Assembly: GCA_946414805.1 (NCBI GenBank)
Contig: CAMKPZ010000001.1
Coordinates: 62,001-126,000, forward strand
Origin: an uncultured Bacteroidales bacterium
GTDB lineage: Bacteria; Bacteroidota; Bacteroidia; Bacteroidales; Paludibacteraceae
Length of the DNA stretch: 64,000 nucleotides
Direction of reading: 5' to 3'
Shown: in pieces, positions 16,336-24,722 of the stretch
Numbering within the stretch: position 1 is the stretch's first letter
How the letters are laid out: each line of letters starts with the position of its first letter
Notes under the pieces: model-generated
The model's input: the letters and a program-made list of their open reading frames with translations, nothing else
Database searches by the model: none
Told to the model about the DNA's origin: nothing
Translations under genes and position numbers: made by a program

Positions 16336-17152
16336 ATACAATTGATTTTACGTAATTAGCCCATTCTTTGGGAGAACGGGAGGCATCGAATGTGGAATAT
16401 GGGATAGGCGGCAGCACATGCACGCGGAAATGCTTGCCGTACGCGCCGTACATCTCATCCACGAGGTATAGCATCTCTATATTGAGTTTGATCTTCAGCA
16501 GTTTGCGGATATACGCTAAGGCGTAGAAGAACCGGCTGTTGCGTCCCTCGAAATAGATGGGCACTACATCGCGTCGGTATTCCTTTGCGCGCTGGACGAA
16601 ATTCTTCTGCCATTCCAGATCCTGTATCTGCCATTTATGGTTGATCCGCTGCAGACGGCTGCATGCGCCGGCGGGGAAAGTGAGCACATCGGTCTCCGAT
16701 TCCCACATCTGTTGCTGCTCGGCGGCTTGCTCTTTGGTGAAACGGCCGAGTTTGCTCACAGGAGCCCATAGCTCCGCAAGCGGCTCCATATGCATCAGCA
16801 GATCATTGACGATCACGCGAAGCGTTCGATGACTCTCCGCACGGCTGGAATGGATCAGTTCGGCGATGATCATTCCGTCCAATCCGCCCAATGGGTGATT
16901 GGAGACAAAGATCACAGGTCTGCCGTCCGTAGGAATATTCTCCGTGCCGCTGATCGTAGCGGTACAATGAAGCTCCTCGCTGAGCACCAGACGGATGAAC
17001 TCATAGTTGCGCTTGTCCGGATATTTGCGCAGGAAGGCGTTCATCTGCTTCACATGCGTAATATGCTCCAGATATCGCACAACGAAAGAGGGCACCTTGG
17101 CTTTCGGTGCAGCCTTCCGGATGATCGCCCGTATGTCAAACTGAAGCGGCAT
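16310..17152 (-). CDS. glsA: GlsA-like O-acyltransferase (PlsC family)
   Basis: A 280-residue lysophospholipid-acyltransferase-type protein with the HX4D catalytic motif as SNHPLGGLDG (near residues 96-105) and the acceptor-binding block LTFPAGACSRLQ. Length and motifs match the GlsA component that O-acylates the N-acyl-glycine made by GlsB. Its ATG overlaps the stop of the DUF4494 gene by one base (TAATG), and its 3' end overlaps glsB by 26 bases. A hemolysin-like or 1-acylglycerol-phosphate acyltransferase label is possible, but the adjacent glsB makes aminolipid synthesis the best guess. Confidence 0.78.
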   Translation of the reverse strand: MPLQFDIRAIIRKAAPKAKVPSFVVRYLEHITHVKQMNAFLRKYPDKRNYEFIRLVLSEELHCTATISGTENIPTDGRPVIFVSNHPLGGLDGMIIAELIHSSRAESHRTLRVIVNDLLMHMEPLAELWAPVSKLGRFTKEQAAEQQQMWESETDVLTFPAGACSRLQRINHKWQIQDLEWQKNFVQRAKEYRRDVVPIYFEGRNSRFFYALAYIRKLLKIKLNIEMLYLVDEMYGAYGKHFRVHVLPPIPYSTFDASRSPKEWANYVKSIVYETNHTSC

Positions 17153-17568
17153 TATTGTACGGCGTGGAGGATATCAACGATAGCGGTCTTGGCGATGGAG
17201 ATCATCTCGCAATCATAGGATGTGACTGCTTGCTTGAGGGCGAAGACAGCGTCGTCCAGCGTGTTGGCTTGAACCAGCACCGCTACGTTCTTACGTGTCT
17301 CTTTCTCGCCGTCGATCGTAATCATCTCTACGCGTGCTTTATACCAGTACGCTCCGCTTTCGTTCGGGAAAACCTCGAAATACTGGGAACGCTTGCAGGT
17401 CTGTACCTCGCAGTCGCCGAAGACAAAAGGCTTGATCTCCTCCATGAGGCAGTTCTCCGCATCTGCAAAACTGACAGCGCCGTCGATCAGATAGATCTCT
17501 TTTACCTTACCGGGGTTGTCTTCGCCTGTCTGGCGCTCATAATTAACTTTAATCTCGTGAAATACCAT
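17152..17568 (-). CDS. DUF4494 domain protein
   Basis: A 138-residue conserved Bacteroidetes protein starting MVFHEIKVNYERQTGEDNPG and containing VKEIYLIDGAVSFADAE. The start at 17568 is chosen because translation further upstream, to 17703, lies in the gap and in the pafA-like gene. No signal peptide or membrane helix is present, so it is cytoplasmic. Its function is not known. It sits one base into glsA and 62 bases after the phosphatase-like gene. Confidence 0.85.
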   Translation of the reverse strand: MVFHEIKVNYERQTGEDNPGKVKEIYLIDGAVSFADAENCLMEEIKPFVFGDCEVQTCKRSQYFEVFPNESGAYWYKARVEMITIDGEKETRKNVAVLVQANTLDDAVFALKQAVTSYDCEMISIAKTAIVDILHAVQ

Positions 17569-17593
17569 AATGTTATTTAGTGTTTTATATTGT

Positions 17594-17618
17594 GTCTGTT
17601 TGTGTATGGTCTGTTTGT
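17594..17618. repeat. 15-bp-period direct repeat in a gene-gene gap
   Basis: GTCTGTTTGT occurs twice, 15 bases apart, between the stop of the phosphatase-like gene (17631) and the start of the DUF4494 gene (17568). Confidence 0.5.
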
Positions 17619-17630
17619 TCGGACCCGTTC

Positions 17631-19097
17631 TTAGAACAATAGGTCGGCTACATCGGTGGCGTCCGGTTGTCCCTGCGGCATAGAGCGTAAAGTGCCGCTC
17701 CATAGCAGTAGGGGAGAGGAGGGGTTCTCATCGATAACGTGGTCGATAGTAGTATTCTCATCCTGCATGAGGCGCCAGCCGGGTTGGAGCAGATAGAGCA
17801 CATCGCCTGTGCTCCGTTTGCTCTGGGAATGTCTCAGAAGCGGATCATAGATTGCTTCATGGCTTGGCATCGCGATCTGCACACCCTCAAAATCCATTAG
17901 GAAGTTCGCTACCTGGCGTTGGATCGTCTCGAGGTTCAGCCGTTTCTGCTCAATGAGCGAACGGTTGAGAAAGATCGAGTTGCCGTATACGCCGTCCACC
18001 CATCGCTCATGACCGTAGAGTGCCATCAGATACGTGCCGGTGAGGGCTGCGGCGCGGTCGGCATTGAAATGGCGGATCGGCATATGGATGTTATTCATCG
18101 TCTCTGCATCGGTGCCTAAAACCGGCCGTCCAACCACAAGGATCTGGTAGTTCGTTCGTCCTATACGGCGGTCAAGCTGCTCCATCAGGAATCCCAGATC
18201 TTGGTTCAGCCGCAGGTATATATCCTCTTGCTCGGCGCTGGCAATGCGGTCGGATGTGGCTTTCGGACTGATGGTATTGAGATGCATCATGATCAGGTCT
18301 GGCGTGATATCCACTCCCATTTGTTCGCTCTCTTGGATGGCTAATGCCAGTTCGATCACCAGCGTGTTGGCTTCCGGCGAATGGGTAAGAACATCTTTCA
18401 CCTCATAACTGAAGCCTTTCTTCTGCTCCTGCGGGGTAGCAGCGGTGTATGCCGGTATATCCATCCGCGGTGTCCATTGGCGCATCGCCAAAGCAGCAAT
18501 GCGCTCACTGCGGTTCTGATCAAAGGCGGCATTCGCCATACCTTCTTCATAGGCGGCGGTAGCAGCCCATTTCAGACTCTCGCTGTCGATCCAGCAGCAA
18601 GCGTTGGCTGCGTGACCGGCTAACAGAACGGTTGTCTGAGGTTGGATACCGACCGCGTAGATCTTTGCCGCCGGATAACGCATCCGTAGCCGGTCGGTGA
18701 TGGTCTGCGAGAGCAGTGCCTGCGAGGATATATGCAGCGGACTGCCGATCCCTCGTACGCTCTCGTCCTCCAGCATCGGATGAATCTGACGGTCACGGCG
18801 CGAGAAATAAGCATCCATGGCATATCCATGCCGGTCCGGCGTAGTGCCGGAGACCAGCGTGGCGGTCGTCTCGTTACCGCCATACACCAGATGAGGATAG
18901 GTGATTGTCGTCTGGAAAGCCTCTTCGCTCAGGGTGCGTAAGCCCCCTTTCTGCCAGAACGGACGAAGCGTCGTCAGGTTTTCTTCCGTCAGTCCGTCCA
19001 CAACAGCCACGATCGTTAGCCGCGGCGCCGCATAGAGACTGATCGTGCCTGCCAATAAACCGGTCACCAACGAATAATATATACTAATCTTGCGCAT
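17631..19097 (-). CDS. PafA-like alkaline phosphatase family protein, metal ligands lost
   Basis: A 488-residue exported protein (start ATG 19097; signal peptide through LYAA at residue ~24). The front half matches the alkaline phosphatase/PafA family: APRLTIVAVVDGL with the metal Asp at residue 34, and HLVYGGNETTATLVSGTTPD, whose Thr aligns with the nucleophile. In the back half the usual DxxxH ligand motif is replaced by TISPKATS. The usual Asp-His pair of the ADH(G/A) segment is replaced by VVGRPVLG. Both zinc sites therefore appear incomplete. Probable pseudo-phosphatase, perhaps a binding or scaffold protein of the periplasm. It overlaps the upstream lnb-like gene by 34 bases. Confidence 0.75.
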   Translation of the reverse strand: MRKISIYYSLVTGLLAGTISLYAAPRLTIVAVVDGLTEENLTTLRPFWQKGGLRTLSEEAFQTTITYPHLVYGGNETTATLVSGTTPDRHGYAMDAYFSRRDRQIHPMLEDESVRGIGSPLHISSQALLSQTITDRLRMRYPAAKIYAVGIQPQTTVLLAGHAANACCWIDSESLKWAATAAYEEGMANAAFDQNRSERIAALAMRQWTPRMDIPAYTAATPQEQKKGFSYEVKDVLTHSPEANTLVIELALAIQESEQMGVDITPDLIMMHLNTISPKATSDRIASAEQEDIYLRLNQDLGFLMEQLDRRIGRTNYQILVVGRPVLGTDAETMNNIHMPIRHFNADRAAALTGTYLMALYGHERWVDGVYGNSIFLNRSLIEQKRLNLETIQRQVANFLMDFEGVQIAMPSHEAIYDPLLRHSQSKRSTGDVLYLLQPGWRLMQDENTTIDHVIDENPSSPLLLWSGTLRSMPQGQPDATDVADLLF

Positions 19098-20059
19098 AAG
19101 TGTGTCAAAGGAATAATAAACAGTCTCCACCCAAAACCTACCAAAGGATGGCAGGAAAAGAATGTAAGAAATGTTACAATCAATAGTAATACAAGGTAGG
19201 GAATACCTGCGGCAAGCTCCACCCACCAACTCCATTTTCCGCGAATCCGGTCTATTATACTCATTGCCAACACAGCAAGGAAATATAGCACCAGACCGAG
19301 TTCCCAAGTGGCATACCACGGCGTGTGGATAACCTTGAAGGGACCAATGTCACTATGTTTTATCAAGCGGATGCCGTCCAAAGAGTGAGCATACTGAATA
19401 TAATACATTAGTTCTTCGGGGAGGAAAAGCCGCTGTCCGTTTGTCATAGGCCGGTCGGCTTTGGGACCAAACAACAGGTTGATTCCTGCATTTGCCCATG
19501 TGTGTTGTCCTGTATAGTGACTAATAAAATCACGGTATGTCTGACAGGTATAGCCGTCATAATCCGAGACGATAGAATCTCCTAATACACTTATTATAAG
19601 TTGGTATGGGCGTGTAGCGCAGTTGTCGAAAACGAAATTATACAGATACTTGCGGTTCTCCGGACGATAGTTCTCCACGAGCTTGTCCCACAAGAGATTC
19701 TGTTGTTCCGGGGTGAGATTCAATATTTGTTCATATACGGGGCGTTTATCCCGCTTGTATTCGTACATAAACCAATCGTAAGGCGTCGCGCCTAACTCAT
19801 ACCAGGTCTCGCCGCGAACGAACTTCCAATAGAAATGGTCGGTGTTGAAATCAAAGATACCATAGTTGAACACGATATCTATGTCGTTCGGTTCGTCCAG
19901 CACACGGATGGCGGTATGTCCGTAGCGCGCGTACAACTCTTTCCCGGGCGCACAGGTCAGCAGCGAGATCTGCGCTTCCGGACTCAGTGTCTGCGCTTGG
20001 ATACCCGGACTCAGAACCAAGCAAAAGAATAGTATATATGTCCGAAAATTATGCCGCAT
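19064..20059 (-). CDS. lnb: DUF4105 / Lnb-type lipoprotein N-acyltransferase
   Basis: A 331-residue protein with a signal peptide (QAQ at 21-23), a soluble domain and about three carboxyl-terminal membrane helices. The DUF4105 (PF13387) pattern is clear: TCAPGKELYARYGHTAIRV with His48, FNYGIFDFN, FYWKFVRGETWYELG, LNLTPEQQ, and FVFDNCATRPY with Cys147. This family includes Lnb, the Bacteroides enzyme that N-acylates mature lipoproteins; the Cys-His pair seen here fits an acyl-enzyme mechanism. The window encodes many lipoproteins that would be substrates. The DNA is more AT-rich than its neighbours. It overlaps PAP2-like by 11 bases and the phosphatase-like gene by 34. Confidence 0.82.
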   Translation of the reverse strand: MRHNFRTYILFFCLVLSPGIQAQTLSPEAQISLLTCAPGKELYARYGHTAIRVLDEPNDIDIVFNYGIFDFNTDHFYWKFVRGETWYELGATPYDWFMYEYKRDKRPVYEQILNLTPEQQNLLWDKLVENYRPENRKYLYNFVFDNCATRPYQLIISVLGDSIVSDYDGYTCQTYRDFISHYTGQHTWANAGINLLFGPKADRPMTNGQRLFLPEELMYYIQYAHSLDGIRLIKHSDIGPFKVIHTPWYATWELGLVLYFLAVLAMSIIDRIRGKWSWWVELAAGIPYLVLLLIVTFLTFFSCHPLVGFGWRLFIIPLTHLCARLVYIIRW

Positions 20060-20687
20060 AAGTCATGATACAATAAGGGACACAAGTACATGCCGTACCC
20101 AAGAGCCAGCCTGCGGCCACTTGTGCGCCCGTGTGTGCATTCAGGCGCAGACGCGCGTACATTACAACAAGGCTACCGGTCATCCATACGCCGATAGTGC
20201 TCCACGAAGGCACCATACCGATGCTGATATAGTAACTCACCCATCCGCCGATCAGTCCGCCGATACCGGTCATGTGGGCGCTGATCTTCCACCACCGGTT
20301 GATGATCATCACGATTCCGATAGCTGCTGTAGCGCCGATGCTCACCATCTTGATCGGCAGCGGAGCCTGCAGGATAGCGATCACCAGATAACTCCAGAAG
20401 CCGAAACCTACTGTAGCGTATAAGTACGGTGCTGTGCGTTCTCGTGCATTCTCGATCTGAATGTCTTTCACCTTCCCTTTGAGCATCAGAATACCGATGG
20501 CGGAGAGGGGGAGTATGCAGGTCAGCACGAGTGTACCTGTGGTCGCAACGATCGTCCATACCATGGGGAGGGCATGCACCTGCACCGAATAGGCGTAGCA
20601 GAAAAGCGCCATCCCGTATGTGGGGATGAAGAGCGGATAACAGACGATGCTGATGATTCGGGCGATTATGTCAAGTGCTTGTTTCAT
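20049..20687 (-). CDS. PAP2-like integral membrane protein
   Basis: A 212-residue protein with about six hydrophobic helices. ISAHMTGIGGLIGG and ARLRLNAHTGAQVAAGWLLG resemble the second and third PAP2 phosphatase motifs (SGH and SR-x5-H-x3-D). The first motif is only vaguely present around KVKDIQIENARERTAPY, and the last Asp is replaced, so activity as a lipid phosphatase is uncertain. The start overlaps the rpoN stop by 4 bp (ATGA). It may act on isoprenoid or lipid phosphates at the inner membrane. Confidence 0.65.
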   Translation of the reverse strand: MKQALDIIARIISIVCYPLFIPTYGMALFCYAYSVQVHALPMVWTIVATTGTLVLTCILPLSAIGILMLKGKVKDIQIENARERTAPYLYATVGFGFWSYLVIAILQAPLPIKMVSIGATAAIGIVMIINRWWKISAHMTGIGGLIGGWVSYYISIGMVPSWSTIGVWMTGSLVVMYARLRLNAHTGAQVAAGWLLGTACTCVPYCIMTYAA

Positions 20688-22180
20688 AAGGTCTTACGCA
20701 TCCGCGCAACGGGGATGCCTAACAGGTCACGGTATTTGGCGATAGTGCGGCGGGCGATGGGGTAGCCATGTCTCCCTAACACCTCCATCAGTTGCTCGTC
20801 CGTCAGCGGGTTACGTTTATCCTCTGCCGCGATGCACTCCTGCAGAATCTTCTTGATCTCTCTGGTGGATACCTCGTCTCCTTCGGCATTGGTCATTGCT
20901 TCGGAGAAGAAGTATTTGAGCGGATAGATGCCGAAGCGGGTCTGCACATACTTGCTGTTGCTTACCCGCGAAATGGTTGATACATCGTATCCGGTGCGGT
21001 CGGCGATGTCCTGCAGCACCATCGGTTTGAGACTCGTCTCCTCGCCGTCCAGGAAGAAATCGTATTGGAATCGCAGGATAGCCGTCATCGTCTTCATCAG
21101 AGTCTCATTGCGCTGCTTGATAGCATCGATAAACCACCGCGCGGCATCGATCTTCTGCTTGATGAACGAGGTGGCTTTGCGCACCTCTTTGTCCTGCGGC
21201 ATCGCGCTGTATTCGGCAAGCATCTCTGTGTACTCGCGGCTCACATGCAACTCCGGTATATCGCCGGTGTTGAGCACTACGAAGAGTTCGTCGTCCCGTT
21301 CCTCAATGCTGAAATCAGGAATGATCGTCTCGCGCTGCGTCTCATAGACAGAACCGGTGAAAGCGTTCGCAGGTTTCTGATTAAGATGCATGATCTCCTG
21401 CACCGCCTCTTGGAAAGCTTCATTGGTACAGCCGATACGCTGGATGATCTTGTCGAAATGGTGCTTGGAGAATGCATCAAAATACTGGCTGAGGATCGTC
21501 TTGGCTAATGCAACGGCCGGTGTCTCGGGTTTAACCTCCAACTGCTTGAGCAGACACTCCTGCAGGTTGGCACTGGCGATGCCGGGAGGGTCGAACTCCT
21601 TGATCTGACGAACGATGTCCTCCATCTCTTCGTCCGTGACGGTGAGCTGCTCCTGGAACATGATATCATCCACAAGCTGCTCCGTCGTGCGTCGCAGATA
21701 GCCGTCGTCATCGATGTTACCCAGCACCCATTTGGCGATGTGACGCTGCGGTTTGGTCATCTTTGTGAGGTATATCTGCGCTTTGAGTTCCTCGATCAGA
21801 CTGCTGCCTCCGATGATAGGTACTTCGCGGCGGTCTTCATCCGAAGGGTTATAGGCTTGCTGGGTCATGTAACTCGGTGTCTCGTCGTCGGATACGTACT
21901 GCTCGTAGTTGAAGTCCTCGTTCTGCAGCGGGTCGCGTTGGCGACCGTCGTCATACCCGTCGTCCGGCATATAACCTTCGTCGAACGCATCCAGTTCCTC
22001 TGTCTCGTTCGCAGCCGGTTCGTCCAGCCCCTCCTCCAAGGCAGGGTTCTCTTGCAACTCCTCGTTGATGCGTTGGCCTAACTCAATCGAAGGCACTTCG
22101 ATCATACGGATGACTTGGATCTGGGCAGGCGTCAGCTTGGTCGTCTGCGTCAGGTTTTGTTGTAGTCCGACTTTCTGCAT
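20684..22180 (-). CDS. rpoN: RNA polymerase sigma-54 factor RpoN
   Basis: The alternative sigma factor that recognises -24/-12 promoters and needs AAA+ activators. The 498-residue protein has the Gln-rich region I (LQQNLTQTTKLTPAQIQVIRMI, residues 5-26), an acidic linker, the core-binding domain, the helix-turn-helix region, and the RpoN box ARRTIAKYRDLLGIP at the carboxyl end (near 478-492). Length and order are normal. No NtrC-type activator is present in the window. It sits between the degT-like and PAP2-like genes in a tightly spaced run; the 30-base gap upstream is filled by an 8-bp repeat array. Confidence 0.96.
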   Translation of the reverse strand: MQKVGLQQNLTQTTKLTPAQIQVIRMIEVPSIELGQRINEELQENPALEEGLDEPAANETEELDAFDEGYMPDDGYDDGRQRDPLQNEDFNYEQYVSDDETPSYMTQQAYNPSDEDRREVPIIGGSSLIEELKAQIYLTKMTKPQRHIAKWVLGNIDDDGYLRRTTEQLVDDIMFQEQLTVTDEEMEDIVRQIKEFDPPGIASANLQECLLKQLEVKPETPAVALAKTILSQYFDAFSKHHFDKIIQRIGCTNEAFQEAVQEIMHLNQKPANAFTGSVYETQRETIIPDFSIEERDDELFVVLNTGDIPELHVSREYTEMLAEYSAMPQDKEVRKATSFIKQKIDAARWFIDAIKQRNETLMKTMTAILRFQYDFFLDGEETSLKPMVLQDIADRTGYDVSTISRVSNSKYVQTRFGIYPLKYFFSEAMTNAEGDEVSTREIKKILQECIAAEDKRNPLTDEQLMEVLGRHGYPIARRTIAKYRDLLGIPVARMRKTL

Positions 22181-22185
22181 AACGG

Positions 22186-22217
22186 CTTAACAGTTTAACG
22201 GTTTAACAGTTTAACGG
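22186..22217. repeat. 8-bp tandem array TTTAACRG (4 units)
   Basis: CTTAACAG, TTTAACGG, TTTAACAG, TTTAACGG in a row. It fills the gap between degT-like and rpoN, and the TAA stop of degT-like (22211-22213 on the minus strand) is part of the array. Confidence 0.85.
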
Positions 22218-23338
22218 ATTGCCTCCAATACGTTAGAAGTGATATACGCAAGTTGTTCCTCGTCCAGTTCCGTATGCATCGGCAGCGACAGCACGCAGCT
22301 TGCCAGACGCTCTGCTACGGGGAAATCGCCGTCTTTGTATCTGGGGTCGAGGTAAGCCTTTTGCTGGTGCAGCGGCACGGGATAATAGATCATTGCCGGC
22401 ACACCGCGTTCTGCTAATCTCTCGCGGAGCTGGTCGCGGTCGGCACCCGCTACGCGCAGCGTGTATTGGTGATACACATGGGTGGAGTGGGCTTCATGTC
22501 CCGGGATCAGCAGCCGGTCGCATCCGCGGAATGCTTCGTCGTAATACGCGGCGGCTTTCTGGCGCGCAGCGATATACTCATCCAGATGGGGCAGCTTGGC
22601 GTCCAATACTGCCGCTTGGATGCTGTCCAGACGGCTGTTGACGCCTATCTCGTCATGATGGTACCGTACGCGGCACCCGTGATTGGCGATCGCCTGGATA
22701 CGATCCGCCAGAGCATCGTCGTTGGTGAAGAGCGCACCGCCGTCGCCGTAGCAGCCTAAGTTCTTCGAGGGGAAGAAAGAGGTGCAACCGATCGTACCGA
22801 TCGTGCCTGCCTGCTTGGTCTCGCCGTTAGCGAAAGTGTATTTGGCGCCAATTGCCTGACATGCGTCCTCCACGATATAGAGATCATGCTCACGGGCGAT
22901 CTGCATCAGTGCTTCCATGTTCGCGCACTGGCCGAAGAGATGCACCGGTACGATCGCTTTGGTACGCGGAGTGATGGCGCGACGAACGGACTCGATATCC
23001 ATATTCATCGTTTCCCACTCCACATCCACTACTACCGGTGTCAATCCCAAAAGGGCTACCACCTCCGCCGTAGCGATGAAGGTGAAGGTAGGGGTGATCA
23101 CCTCGTCGCCGGGTTTGAGTCCCAGCGCCATGAGCGCTATCTGCAGGGCGTCTGTACCGTTTCCCACAGGGATCACGTGTTTGGCACCGGTGTAGGCCTC
23201 CAGATGAGTCTGGAAATCCTTCACTTTCTGTCCTTTGATAAATGCGGCCGAATCAATCACCTCTTGGATGCCGGCGTCTATATCCTGTTTGATCCGCAGA
23301 TACTGGGTCTGCAGGTCCACCATTTGAATCTTTTTCAT
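22211..23338 (-). CDS. DegT/DnrJ/EryC1 family sugar aminotransferase
   Basis: A PLP-dependent aminotransferase of 375 residues that makes amino sugars for surface polysaccharides. Seen: VGNGTDALQIALMALGLKPGDEVITP, VEDACQAIGA, and the PLP Lys in SFFPSKNLGCYGDGGALFT. G-V-N-S-R-L-D-S-I-Q-AA and the MHTELDEEQ end follow. It matches the clade making 4-amino or 3-amino nucleotide sugars, but the exact substrate cannot be read. The start overlaps the ybbR-like stop by 4 bp (ATGA). No other sugar-nucleotide gene is adjacent. Confidence 0.9.
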   Translation of the reverse strand: MKKIQMVDLQTQYLRIKQDIDAGIQEVIDSAAFIKGQKVKDFQTHLEAYTGAKHVIPVGNGTDALQIALMALGLKPGDEVITPTFTFIATAEVVALLGLTPVVVDVEWETMNMDIESVRRAITPRTKAIVPVHLFGQCANMEALMQIAREHDLYIVEDACQAIGAKYTFANGETKQAGTIGTIGCTSFFPSKNLGCYGDGGALFTNDDALADRIQAIANHGCRVRYHHDEIGVNSRLDSIQAAVLDAKLPHLDEYIAARQKAAAYYDEAFRGCDRLLIPGHEAHSTHVYHQYTLRVAGADRDQLRERLAERGVPAMIYYPVPLHQQKAYLDPRYKDGDFPVAERLASCVLSLPMHTELDEEQLAYITSNVLEAIR

Positions 23339-24273
23339 TGTTCAATAATAAATTCCACCACTCCCGGATAAACCCATGCGGAAGTGATATAAGGATTGGT
23401 ATACTTCAATTCTACAGCCATCTGGTCCGTGCGGTTGGACGAATAGGTGCAACTCACGCGGATATCCGAGGCGTTCACTTGTGCAAAATGGTTCACACCC
23501 ATGCGTACGTTCACCTCCGCTTCGCCGGGGAAGAGCCGGACATGCATTCCTTCGGGCACTCCCTTCACTTGGATAGGCAGAACGAACTTCTTCTCGGTGA
23601 ACCGCTCGGCGATCACCTCCATTGTGAGGCTGTCGTATTCCGCACGGATACCTTTGGGTACTGCGATCGGAAGGATCGTGCGCAGAGTGTCGCTGATGTC
23701 CTTGATTGTGACCGGCATTGTGTAAACCGTATCGATCGTGCGGAGATTCTTCTCGTCGCCAAAGATACGTATCCGGGTATGGCTTAGCGCCGCCGGACCT
23801 GCGAACTGATAACCGTTGGCTGGGGTGATCTCTCCGGCGAAAACGACTGACACACTCTTCTCCTGCTCCGTGAAATACGGGCAACTGATCTCTTCCGGAT
23901 GGGTCTCTATCAGCCGGCTCGTACCCTGCAGAATATTCGTGATCTTACGCCGCAGGGCGTCCGAAGGAATAAGGATGGTGCCTTTGTCCGAATGAATGTA
24001 TTCGCGCAGATCAATCGTCAGTTGCAGCGGGTCGCGATGATAGGTGTTGAGCCGTGCTCCGGCGTCGCGCACCTCGATCATTACCTCCTGTGGCAGTCCG
24101 TCGCCGCCTAATCCGATCGCACTCGGTTTGCCTGTATACTGGATCGCTACCGGCACGCGGGTGTTGCGCACGGATTGCATGGCGTGGCCGTACCACATTG
24201 CTGTGGCCAGCAGAACGAAGAGCGTGAAGGTGGCTACGCTCTGCCAACTGATCCGTTTGAATAACTGCTTCAT
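23335..24273 (-). CDS. YbbR-like domain protein
   Basis: A 312-residue protein with an amino-terminal membrane anchor (residues 14-30, VATFTLFVLLATAMWYG) followed by repeated YbbR-type beta domains. Features such as NTRVPVAIQYTGKP, LPQEVMIEVRDAGARL and FVLPIQVKGVPEG mark successive domains. In Firmicutes YbbR/CdaR regulates diadenylate cyclase; in Bacteroidetes the partner is not established. It lies between yajC and the degT-like gene, with coupled translation to the latter. Confidence 0.8.
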   Translation of the reverse strand: MKQLFKRISWQSVATFTLFVLLATAMWYGHAMQSVRNTRVPVAIQYTGKPSAIGLGGDGLPQEVMIEVRDAGARLNTYHRDPLQLTIDLREYIHSDKGTILIPSDALRRKITNILQGTSRLIETHPEEISCPYFTEQEKSVSVVFAGEITPANGYQFAGPAALSHTRIRIFGDEKNLRTIDTVYTMPVTIKDISDTLRTILPIAVPKGIRAEYDSLTMEVIAERFTEKKFVLPIQVKGVPEGMHVRLFPGEAEVNVRMGVNHFAQVNASDIRVSCTYSSNRTDQMAVELKYTNPYITSAWVYPGVVEFIIEQ

Positions 24274-24294
24274 TGTTTCGCCTGAAGGGTCGTA

Positions 24295-24669
24295 TTATTT
24301 CTTCTCTTGCTGCGCTGCGGCCTGCGTAGCGTCCGCTACATCGGCATAGACGCTCTCTTTGCTGACTTTCAGCGTAACATCTTTCGACACGGTGATAATG
24401 AAGGCGTTCTCCTGAACCTCCTTGATCTCGCCGTAAATACCGCCGGCGGTAACTACCTTGTCGCCTTTCTTCATAGCTTCGCGTTGCTTCTGGATCTCTT
24501 TCTGCTTCTTCGTCTGCGGACGGATCATGAAGAAATAGAATACCACGAAGATCAGCAGCATCATGATGATCATTGACCATCCGCCGCCTTGTTGACCACT
24601 TGCAGCTCCTGCTGCGTCTGCTGCAGCACTCGTTGCTACAGCGTCCTGTAAGAAAATTAAATTCAACAT
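24295..24669 (-). CDS. yajC: Preprotein translocase subunit YajC
   Basis: YajC is a small auxiliary subunit of the SecDF-YajC translocase. The 124-residue protein has one membrane helix (SMIIMMLLIFVVFYFFMIRP, residues 32-51), the charged QTKKQKEIQKQREAMKKGDKVVTAGGIYG block and a hydrophobic beta tail, which define the family. The gap to nusB holds a TTCTCAA array. It is 21 bases from the ybbR-like gene and probably shares its transcript. Confidence 0.95.
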   Translation of the reverse strand: MLNLIFLQDAVATSAAADAAGAASGQQGGGWSMIIMMLLIFVVFYFFMIRPQTKKQKEIQKQREAMKKGDKVVTAGGIYGEIKEVQENAFIITVSKDVTLKVSKESVYADVADATQAAAQQEKK

Positions 24670-24686
24670 ACTATTATAAATTATAA

Positions 24687-24720
24687 ATTCTCAATTCTCA
24701 ATTCTCAATTCTCAATTCTA
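24687..24720. repeat. ATTCTCA heptamer array (4+ units), nusB-yajC gap
   Basis: Four exact ATTCTCA copies plus a partial, starting two bases beyond the nusB stop and ending 18 bases before the yajC ATG (minus-strand order). Confidence 0.9.
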
Positions 24721-24722
24721 AA

